Assembly (NCBI GenBank): GCA_026182355.1
Contig: JAPFBL010000068.1
Span: forward strand, 9,213,001-9,277,000
Direction of reading: 5' to 3'
DNA length: 64,000 nt
Source of the DNA: Hermatobates lingyangjiaoensis
Taxonomy: Eukaryota > Arthropoda > Insecta > Hemiptera > Hermatobatidae
Below are positions 57,137 through 64,000 of this stretch, piece after piece (the first letter of the stretch is position 1; the number at the start of each line of letters is the position of its first letter). A model generated the notes under the pieces. That model was given only the letters and a program-made list of their open reading frames with translations, was not told the DNA's origin and did not search any database. The position numbers were made by a program, and so were the translations under genes.

Positions 57137-57313
57137 TCAACAATAAATACTCGGATGAGCGATAATGAGAACATTCTGAGTTGTTCGTATGAGGTAGTAC
57201 AAAGAAACAACGGTGCCGACTAAAGCAACTGTGCGAGCCAAATAGAGCCGGACAGTTGCTTTCACCTTAATACAGCCAACCATTTCAAAAACAGGGAACA
57301 TTAGAAATGGATC
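57137..57313 (-). CDS. Possible exon coding a membrane segment
   Basis: On the reverse strand, an acceptor-like gtttaaatgttctcag (ending about 57314) leads into an open frame: DPFLMFPVFEMVGCIKVK, ATVRLYLARTVALV and GTVVSLYYLIRTTQN. Composition is near 45 percent GC in a region nearer 30 percent. The second half is a hydrophobic helix after basic residues. The pattern of FE.., then R-L-x-L-A-R, then a long hydrophobic stretch with SLY, reminds me of TMC-type channel proteins, but this is only a resemblance. No clean donor was found, and the frame stops at 57137. It could be chance or a fragment of a retroposed gene. Confidence 0.25.
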   Translation of the reverse strand, partial: DPFLMFPVFEMVGCIKVKATVRLYLARTVALVGTVVSLYYLIRTTQNVLIIAHPSIYC

Positions 57314-57475
57314 TGAGAACATTTAAACAAATCAGTTGATCTCAATCAGAGTTGTACTTGAATTTTCATTGATCAGATGTTTTGGTTGGAAGATTTTAGT
57401 CCCATTTTTGAATCTTACTGGGTTTAGCCGTGAAAAGTTTATTTGTCTTCCTTTCTTTAAAAACTTCCACTTTAC

Positions 57476-57483
57476 ACACACAC

Positions 57484-57535
<52 letters not shown>
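57476..57535. repeat. CA and TA microsatellite
   Basis: A short cacaca run then (TA)n. Confidence 0.9.
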
Positions 57536-57539
<4 letters not shown>

Positions 57540-57589
57540 TAACTTAATGATAGACACTTGTTTGTTTTACAGAAAAAGTGCTTCCTGCT

Positions 57590-57830
57590 GCTGTATATAT
57601 ATTTATAAACAAGTTCAAAATTCAAGAAGAGTAACACAAAGAGTAAAGAAACACACTTAGAAACTTTAATTTTCGGGCAATCCGTAATCAGGAGGAAAGA
57701 GAAAGGAAGACCAAGTACGTTGTAAACGCAACGGCACGTAACCGACCCGGCAATTGCCAGTGCTGCCCCTCACACCCGGTCTTCATGTAATAGAGTTAAA
57801 AGAAGATATAAACAGAAATTCAGATAAGCT
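57590..57830 (-). repeat. Decayed PLE terminal repeat
   Basis: The complement contains ctcctgattacgg, attgcccgaaaattaaag and taagtgtgtttctttac, a hammerhead plan with CTGATTA in place of CTGATGA. The GC-richer stretch beyond it (57715-57790) is probably the rest of the terminal repeat. Confidence 0.5.
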
Positions 57831-57896
57831 GTACAAGTCGGGTAAAGAGAATTGGAGAGAAATTAAGAGAAAGAATATATATTATTTCTCTTAATC

Positions 57897-57951
<55 letters not shown>
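57897..57951. repeat. TA microsatellite
   Basis: About 50 bp of (TA)n at the 5' truncation point of the PLE that follows. Confidence 0.95.
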
Positions 57952-57953
<2 letters not shown>

Positions 57954-58281
57954 CCCTCTCTCCTTTGCTAGTTCCTGCACTTCCAGCAATTGTGTTTATC
58001 GTCTGAACTGCACACAATGTGACTCATTCTACGTGGGCCTGACTTCCACGTCACTTAGCCTCCGTATGAATGGTCACAGGTCATCCGTTGGTCAACGCAA
58101 GCAGCTGCCTGTTGCCACCCACGCCAATCTCCATAACCTTCCCTTCAACGATTGCTTCAGGGTTAAAGTATTAAGAACACTCTCAAATGATGACACCCAG
58201 ACCACTCTAAGGGCCTCTGAGGAAGCCTTCATTTGGTTATTGGGTGCAAGAAATTCCCCTGGTCTAAATTTAATCAGATGA
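57952..58281 (+). CDS. PLE GIY-YIG endonuclease fragment (family 3)
   Basis: About 109 residues of a PLE C terminus, entering from a TA tract and ending in a stop. It shows CVYRLNCTQCDSFYVG (GIY-YIG equivalent), LSLRMNGHRSSVG with the conserved Arg and His, [16 protein letters not shown], and LRASEEAFIWLLGARN with the metal-binding Glu before the end LNLIR. It is clearly related to, but distinct from, the 44-kb copy. No frameshift is present, but everything before the endonuclease is missing. The 3' untranslated region and a hammerhead-bearing end follow to 58597. Confidence 0.8.
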
Positions 58282-58594
58282 TTTTTTTCCCCTCGTTTAA
58301 TTTTAGTTTTTTTCCCTTCTCTTTTTTACTTTTCTCCTCCTTTTACTTAAATATCACTTTTATAATTTTACTTACTCACAGCCTAAACTGGTTCACGTTG
58401 GTAAGGTGGCTGCACTACGTGTCATTGTATCGCGCCAGTTTACATCGGCCAGTGGATGCATTTACGTCTCCGTTCCTTCATTCTTTCTCCTTTTATTTTC
58501 TTTCTTTCTACTCTCCTGAAGACGGCAAGACGCCGAAATTATCGAGATTCGTGAGTGTCCGTCCTTTTTCTTGTGTTCTCTAGCTGTAACTTTA

Positions 58595-58652
<58 letters not shown>
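58282..58652 (+). mobile_element. 3' region of PLE family 3 and TA tract
   Basis: T-rich untranslated sequence, then the terminal repeat with a hammerhead (58509-58552), ending in ctgtaactttaatt and a TA tract of about 55 bp (58598-58652). The element is thus bracketed by TA tracts. Confidence 0.75.
58509..58552 (+). ncRNA. Hammerhead-like ribozyme core, family 3
   Basis: CTCTC, CTGAAGA (58516-58522), stem II cggc-aaga-cgccg, GAAA, attat, C, then GAGAT pairing with CTCTC. Stem III has an extra T and is not a clean palindrome. Confidence 0.5.
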
Positions 58653-58654
<2 letters not shown>

Positions 58655-59225
58655 ATATAGCTTCTCGACCATTAATTACTAAAGTTCAAAGATAGGTTTC
58701 TTGAGGATTTTGGTCTAAAGAAATTACACTCCTGTTTATAGACCGATGATTCGTCAAAATTGTTTTGGCTATTTTAAGGCCAAAAACACGTTATTAACTA
58801 TACTTACGGCATAAGTAGTGCAAGCAAATACATCCACGGAATATCAACCAACAGAAAACAAAAAACATAGCTTAAAGCACCAAAAAACAGTAAAAATAAA
58901 ACAATCAAAAATAGCCAGTTTTTTTTAAAAAAACCATGTATAATTTAAAAATAATTACTTATTATTAATTATTAAGGTCAAACACAATTTTAAACAGATA
59001 AGCAATAGTGCAAAATAATTCTGCAAGGGTACCTCTAAAAATGCATTCCAGGGAACAAACAGTCAATAACAAACACAGTAAGGATGAAAATTACAAAACA
59101 ATAAAAATAGGAAAAATAAAAAAAATTAAGGAGAAAAACTACAAAATTAACCTTGTCTTTTAGGAAAAAAACTATGTTCTATGCCTCTATTTACCAGCAT
59201 CATATCAGAATCGAAGACAAATGAA
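58653..59225. other. AT-rich DNA, nothing recognised
   Basis: A-rich tracts; no coding region or repeat recognised. Confidence 0.4.
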
Positions 59226-59395
59226 GGTTACATTACCAGAAAACCAAAAGAAGCTACCCCTCCAATTTCAACCTCCAATAGTTAATAGAACTCCAATCTC
59301 CTTCAATAGTTCTATTAACTAGTTGAGGTTAAATTTGGAGGGTAGCTTGTTTTTGTTTTCTGGCTATGTAACCATCCTTTTTTTTCGTTGCAGAT
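59226..59395. repeat. Small fold-back (MITE-like) element
   Basis: Imperfect inverted arms of about 65 bp: ggttacattaccagaaaacc, agctacccctccaattt and gttaatagaac on the left are mirrored by gttctattaac, aaatttggagggtagct and ttttctggctatgtaacc on the right, with a loop near 25 bp. No coding content. Confidence 0.65.
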
Positions 59396-60300
59396 GTCAT
59401 AAATGATTAACAGATTAATTATATTCCTTTTAAAACTATTAATATCACGTTTACTTAGATCTCTTCATGTTTGACTAAAAAAATATAGTCTACAGTCTTT
59501 GAATGTTATTTTGCATTTTCTACTTTGGTTAATTATATGACTGTTTCTATAAAACAACTTTAAATCTTGTTAATTGAAATATTAACTGTGATATTTGTAT
59601 ACTTATTTTAAAAAGGCTTAAAAGAAATTTTAAGGCAATCGCAGCTCTAAAAGAATTTAATGGGTAAATTTAATGTTTAAATTGTTACAATATATAATTC
59701 CGTAAGAAATCAATAAAAAAAAGTTTACTTTATTACGTCTTAGAAAAAATAGAAAAATAACCTAGTTCTCAATAAAGAGATTGACTGTATATTTGAAAAT
59801 GTAGTCTATTCTTATGGTTGCGATTGGTGGATGTTTCTATAAAGAATATTATTTGTCACTGGTTCGATTTAAAAAGTGATGAATTTAAAAATATAAAAAA
59901 ATTAGGTATACTGGTTTATAATAACATGGTTATTAATAGTATTGTGAAAAACATGTACGTTTTTCATGATTAGAATGTGGGAAGGAAAAGTGAAGTCTCC
60001 ACACAAAAAGACTTGGTTTTCCTTTGCCTCATTCTAATCATGAGTAAATACCACGCAATCAAGGATTGATTGCTCGTGAATGTATGTTTTTATTAAAATA
60101 AGCACACAGACCTTATTATTACTTTTGAATGTTAGCACCACACTAGAAGTGTGTCCTGAAGTGACAATGACTGCAGCCGGCTATATACCCCAGTCTTTTC
60201 CTGTTGGTTTTTATAGTGCATTTAATGTAGTAAATATAAATAATTTTAAAAAATAAGTTATTAATTAAATGCAATGACAAACAGAAATGACACAGAAACT
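59396..60300. other. AT-rich DNA, one shared repeat scrap
   Basis: At about 59990-60070 the text catgagtaaataccacgcaa and the complement of gtggagac relate it to the element end at 29.05-29.13 kb. Otherwise nothing was recognised. Confidence 0.4.
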
Positions 60301-60440
60301 CACTACTACATTTTGATGGCCTCGTATCAGGAAGGATGTACTCGTATCTACTGGCCTACTGTAAATATACTACAGGTACTGTAAATGTATTTACAGGCCT
60401 ACTGTAAAGGTGAATCGCTCCGAAGACTGGCAACGACTAA
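60285..60440 (-). repeat. Decayed PLE end and short tandem repeats
   Basis: The complement of 60300-60345 reads ttcctgatacgaggccatc, aaaatgtagtagtgagtttc, a broken hammerhead. Beyond it, actgtaaat and ggcctactgtaaa recur three times (60350-60418). Confidence 0.45.
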
Positions 60441-61027
60441 TATATATACATATAATGAATGCTCACCTTTATATTATTTAAAGAATTCTTTGGAGTGAAA
60501 AAAATCACTGACCAGGTTCAAAAGATCAAGATCAGGTCAACAAATACCTCTGCACGGTCGAAAACCCAATTACTATTGAAAGGCTTCCCAAATTAAGGCT
60601 TTGTTCTATATATTCTACAGTAGGAGTTTTTAAATATAGACTTTCTCATAATGGAAATTATTTTGCTCCTTTCCGTGACCAATGCTGGGTTTTGTGATTG
60701 TTTTCAACTCACGCATAGACAAAGTAAATAACAGTCCTCTCGAAACGGTAGCAAAGAATTTCATTACTCTACAACAACTAGCACTTACTGTGCCATTTCC
60801 AAACCAATTCTTTCTTTTCCTTCATTCACTAGGCCTTTGTTATCTAAGCAGCAAAAAATTCAGTTTAAGAAAATATCATTATAAAATCTGTTCCACAAAC
60901 TAACATTTTTTGAAATACTTGTATTAATTTAAAAAGTGCATGTCTGGTTACACATAAGTTCTGAAATCTTGTTTGTGGAACCTAACTATAAAAAACTTTC
61001 TGAGTATAATTGTAACTATTTTTGAGA

Positions 61028-61097
61028 GGGGCATGTGTAGCCCAGTGTGCATGTTTGCCTAAGGAGTGGTTGATCCTGGTCCGATTTTCACTCCGGC
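61028..61097 (+). pseudogene. tRNA-like relic or SINE head
   Basis: ggggcatgtgtagcccagtg gives a Pol III A-box-like tagcccagtg; about 35 nt later ctggtccgattttcactcc is B-box-like. The stretch is tRNA-sized, but stems do not fold cleanly. A PLE fragment follows at 61120. Confidence 0.4.
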
Positions 61098-61109
61098 TTT
61101 CGATGTTTT

Positions 61110-61300
61110 CAAACAGTAGGTAATTGTTAAACGAAAATCGGTCCTGCAGAACAGATTACACTTAAAATAAACTGTAACACATAGACCGAAACATAACAAA
61201 GACTGATTTTTCAATATTTCGACCGTTATATCCTTCGAAATATTGAAAAGTGAGTCTTTGTAATGTTCTGTCTATGTGCACAGTTTATTTTAAATATATA
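61110..61300. repeat. Short inverted pair of PLE family-2 ends
   Basis: A reverse-strand arm (61120-61225: aacgaaaatcggtcctgcag, aaagactgatttttcaatat, ttcgaccg) meets a forward arm (61236-61295: cgaaatattgaaaagtgagt, ctgtctatgtg). Most of the hammerhead between them, including the CTGANGA box, is deleted. Confidence 0.55.
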
Positions 61301-61369
61301 AATATATGTAAATCCACTTTTTTGATCAAAATACGATCCGAAAATTGTATTTTCTGAACAAATCAAAAA

Positions 61370-61496
61370 CAGGATAAGATCTTCCAACCGTAAAAAGAGG
61401 TCTTCGTCAGAGTAAAATCTAAATTGACCGTAACGATTGTTACAGTTGTAAGATCTTTCAGTCTTTTTTTCTGATTTTTTGCTGCGGTTTGGTCGT

Positions 61497-61540
<44 letters not shown>
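61370..61540. repeat. Diverged PLE family-1 inverted pair and TA tract
   Basis: The reverse-strand arm has aagatcttccaaccgt and gtcttcgtcagag; the forward arm has gttacagttgtaagatcttt and ggtttggtcgttgat, then a TA tract of 40 bp (61499-61540). Both ribozyme cores are damaged. Confidence 0.55.
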
Positions 61541-61819
61541 TTTAACACATAGAAAAGAACACAGAAAGACACTACAGAACTCACTTCGATATTTCGACAT
61601 CCGTCGTCATCGGGAAGAAGTGCGAAGTACTCGCGTTGAGAAGCAAACTGCTACTGGCCACCAGAGTAACTCGTGGAACCACCGCAATGCTGCTCCCCAG
61701 CGGAGGAGAGGAAAAATAGAAATCCCTCCAATATTTATTTAGAAAACAAGATAAAAAATATATAAAAAAAATATATAAAATACGAAATAATAATAATAAA
61801 AAATAAATAATAATAATAA

Positions 61820-61856
<37 letters not shown>

Positions 61857-61960
61857 TAAAAAATAATTAACGGTACAGGTTGAGACCAGGAGGAGAACAA
61901 GCCACAAGGAGGCATATGAATGCCTCTTCGGAAGCTCTAAGGGTGACATGGGAATTAGAC
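61541..61960 (-). mobile_element. PLE 3' end with C-terminal endonuclease scrap
   Basis: Next to the TA tract is a reverse-strand terminal repeat with a hammerhead (61583-61620; CCGATGA, so U4 is changed). A 3' region with an ATT microsatellite (61785-61860) follows, then a coding scrap at 61867-61955: SHVTLRASEEAFICLLVA, SPPGLNLYR and stop. This is the last 30 residues of a PLE GIY-YIG protein, matching LRASEEAFIWLLGA at 58.2 kb with the catalytic Glu kept and W changed to C. Everything 5' is missing. Confidence 0.7.
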
Positions 61961-62215
61961 TCGGTACATATATTATGTAGACTCGGTATATATATTATGA
62001 AATAACAAACATAAAATTGCATACTTACCGTCTTTAACCTTCTGTTTGAAATGTTATTAGGAGAGATAAGAGAGGGAAACAAGGCGCACTGATACCTTAG
62101 TTGGTCACCAACTAACTCAGCATGAGTGTGGTTGGTTTCCTTCCCTGATCTCTCCTGATGATGGTTCAAACCAAAAATTGTATACTGTAAATGTGTGTTT
62201 TATTTATTTTTGTTT
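61961..62215 (+). repeat. PLE terminal repeat, opposite strand, different family
   Basis: A forward-strand end with CTGATGA at 62155-62161 and stem II tggtt-caa-acca; the GAAA box has lost its G. It faces the reverse-strand PLE at 61.5-61.96 kb. A reverse 100-codon frame spans both and is not a gene. Confidence 0.55.
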
Positions 62216-63130
62216 CTTTAACTATATTGAACTTCATTTGTCCGTTTTGGAACGTTTTTTCAACGTAAAAGTATATATATATATAAAATAAAATTGAACG
62301 TTTTAGCCGCATTAAGAAATTCAGATATTAGGACAAAAAAAAGTGTGCTAATAAACTAACAAGTAAAAGCAGACATACTGTGTGGAATTGAATTGAGAGA
62401 GCGTTAAGAGGTATTTAAAAACCGACGAAAAAGGCTTTTACAACCTGTAAAACTGTATCAGCTGTTTAGAGTGCACTAAATGTGTTTCGTTTTATGCAGG
62501 CCAAGTTTAGCCCCCATATGAACCTACTGTAAAAATCCAATCCAACATACTGTTTTCATCCATGATAAAACTCACCGTCTCTCCTTCATTGAAATCTTCA
62601 GACTGCAGATCTTGGGACGTATTAACTCTGAATTAATATATGCCATTCAGCCAGGCTGCGAGAATGATATATCTGGTAGCAATAGCTAATACTAAACTCA
62701 GGGATAAAATCGAAAGCATTTATTTATTATTAATATTCATAAATTACTACTATTCGTTTATTATTTTTATTTTTGTTTACATAATATTTTATGTATGTAT
62801 GTATATGTGTGTGTATACATATGTATTACCTATTTAATGTTGTAAAATCGATCTGGAATGAACGGACAAAATTAAACTAAGGAAACAAGTGCAAATAAAA
62901 AGGAAGCTATTCACTTGAAGACTCTATTTTTTTTTGTTTTAATGTACTTCATCAGAGCATCAAGAGAAAGTTTTCAATTCGTACGATTAGAAAACTTTTG
63001 TCTTCAATGTAAACTACTAACGCCCTCTGACATTCTAAGATTTGTTAGAACCTGGAAGATTAACAAAACCGTGACTCATTTTATTCTTATTTTTATCTAT
63101 CGCAGAGTCGTGCGTTTGGTTTATCTTCTG
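62216..63130. other. AT-rich DNA, no gene recognised
   Basis: Short frames at 62640-62837 and 62915-63133 lack domains. The stretch 62980-63120 just before a decayed hammerhead could be the 3' part of another PLE, but no endonuclease motif is visible. Confidence 0.35.
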
Positions 63131-63205
63131 TGATCCCCTGAAGATGATTGAAACCGAGTATTAAAACTGTATGTTTGTGTTTGTTCTTTTATATAAACAC
63201 ATACG

Positions 63206-63289
<84 letters not shown>
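63131..63289 (+). repeat. Decayed PLE end, CA then TA microsatellites
   Basis: cccctgaagatgattgaaac at 63135 is a damaged hammerhead start. A CA tract (63211-63240) and a TA tract (63243-63289) follow. Reverse Tyr-Ile and Val-Cys frames are artefacts. Confidence 0.6.
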
Positions 63290-63290
<1 letters not shown>

Positions 63291-63372
63291 ATGATAAACG
63301 AAAAACGGTCCGGCAGGACAAATAACAATTAAAATAAGCAGTGACACATAAACAGAAACACAACAAAGACTC

Positions 63373-63420
63373 ACTTTTCAATATTTCGACCGTAATGGCG
63401 GTCGTCCTCAGGAGAAGAAG
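63373..63420 (-). ncRNA. Hammerhead-like ribozyme core, family 2
   Basis: Same core as at 43733-43780: CTGAGGA, stem II gaccg/cggtc, GAAATATTGAAAAG, on the reverse strand. Confidence 0.6.
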
Positions 63421-63452
63421 TGAATTGACGGAGCGACGACAGTCAACTGAAT

Positions 63453-63686
63453 CACAGGCTTTCGGTTGGTAAACGCAGCAGTCTCCCTGTCGCCACTCAC
63501 GCTAATTCCCACCATCTCAGTTTCAATGATTGTTTCACAGTCCAAGTTCTTAAACAAGTCCCCAGTGATAACAGACAAGTTACTTTAAAAGCTTCTGAGG
63601 AAGCCCACATTTGGCTCCTAGGGGCACGCTCGAAACCTGGCTTGAATTTAAATCGTTATTTATTTATTTATTTATTTATTTTTTAA
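63453..63686 (+). CDS. PLE GIY-YIG endonuclease C-terminal fragment (family 2)
   Basis: Open frame beginning at the junction with the inverted terminal repeat: [35 protein letters not shown], then [19 protein letters not shown] and a read-through tail into the T-rich region before the stop. It matches the 44-kb protein nearly residue for residue over about 65 residues. The stop directly after LNLNR in that copy is a Tyr codon here, adding about ten residues. The GIY-YIG half itself is missing, so it is inactive. Confidence 0.75.
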   Translation, partial: HRLSVGKRSSLPVATHANSHHLSFNDCFTVQVLKQVPSDNRQVTLKASEEAHIWLLGARSKPGLNLNRYLFIYLFIF

Positions 63687-63906
63687 TTTTTTTTTTATTT
63701 ATTTTTTTATTTTTTTAATTGTTCTATATATTTTCTTTATTTTTTTCTTTTCTTAACCTTTTTCTACCTTTCAAAAACATTTTTTTTTTTTTTTATTTTT
63801 GCTCTCGACTTCCTAGTTCCTTTTTTATTCGTCTCCTTTGCGGCAGCACTGCTTTAGCCCTCACCCAGTGAGTTCTTCAGTTGACTGTCGTCCCTCCGTC
63901 AATTCA

Positions 63907-63956
63907 CTTCTTCTCCTGAGGACGACCGCCATTACGGTCGAAATATTGAAAAGTGA
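63907..63956 (+). ncRNA. Hammerhead-like ribozyme core, family 2
   Basis: CTTCTC, CTGAGGA (63916-63922), stem II gaccg-ccatta-cggtc, GAAA, ATAT palindrome, T, GAAAAG. Confidence 0.6.
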
Positions 63957-64000
63957 GTCTTTGTTGTGTTTCTGTTTATGTGTCACTGCTTATTTTAATT

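Larger units (their letters stand above)
63290..64000. mobile_element. PLE family 2 copy with inverted 5' terminal repeat
   Basis: A reverse-strand partial terminal repeat (63290-63450) is joined directly to a forward-strand 5'-truncated PLE: coding tail 63453-63686, T-rich 3' untranslated region to about 63800, then a forward terminal repeat running to the window edge. The inverted and forward terminal repeats are almost identical to each other and to 43.65-43.85 kb. The right flank is beyond the window. Confidence 0.85.

Noticed and set aside
61867..62169. 100-codon reverse frame ending in the PLE C terminus
   Set aside because: Only the last 30 codons are PLE; the rest is antisense to a terminal repeat of another PLE family.

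Overview
This 64-kb window is eukaryotic, almost certainly animal, nuclear DNA. It is strongly AT-rich and full of (TA)n and (CA)n microsatellites. It holds many fragments of transposable elements and has no bacterial-style genes, operons or CRISPR arrays. The repertoire is Penelope-like elements (PLEs) with GIY-YIG endonuclease and hammerhead-ribozyme-bearing terminal repeats, a LINE with RNase H, Helitron, hAT, mariner and tRNA-derived SINE relics. This suggests an invertebrate, perhaps a chelicerate or other arthropod; the taxon is a low-confidence inference. The only candidate host coding segments are a 58-nt signal-peptide-like exon at 38693-38750 (+) and a possible membrane-segment exon at 57137-57313 (-).

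Layout. 1-11 kb: mostly featureless AT-rich DNA with decayed PLE ends (2.2, 2.45, 6.9-7.26 kb), a tRNA-Arg-like relic (6.7 kb), a G-run/A-run fold-back element (7.93-8.51 kb) and a 74-75-bp tandem array (8.51-9.03 kb). 11.16-18.73 kb: a 1.63-kb repeat in inverted orientation (A, B), then two further tandem copies of its 830-bp distal half (C, D). Between A and B lie a PLE palindrome and a decayed LINE tail. 19.5-24.1 kb: PLE ends, a tRNA-derived SINE, a direct duplication and a diverged tandem array interrupted by an hAT-type MITE. 25.7-29.1 kb: a nested stack. A Helitron relic abuts copy E of the 1.63-kb repeat, whose CA microsatellite holds a 5'-truncated LINE with an open RNase H reading frame; a GC-richer retroelement with a hammerhead follows, itself split by an hAT MITE with a perfect 8-bp target duplication.

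30-38.4 kb: a nested PLE palindrome (30.7-31.5 kb), small fold-backs, a decayed GIY-YIG domain of PLE family 1 and a Helitron helicase tail with its 3' hairpin and CTAG end. 38.7 kb: the signal-peptide exon. 42-42.8 kb: a mariner relic. 43.65-44.87 kb: the best-preserved PLE (thumb, Cys linker, GIY-YIG, 3' hammerhead). 46.4-46.96 and 51.06-51.37 kb: further palindromes. 51.85-52.1 kb: another GIY-YIG relic. 56.6-64 kb: more PLE ends and three PLE C-terminal fragments.

The unifying pattern is that PLE termini of several unrelated families sit against (TA)n tracts, often as head-to-head inverted pairs, in two places one pair nested inside another. Each carries a compact hammerhead-like core whose stem III is a 4-6-nt palindrome, so it could only be completed between two RNA copies. 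In several pairs one arm keeps the catalytic core while the other has lost a key base. All calls come from reading the sequence; no database search was run.
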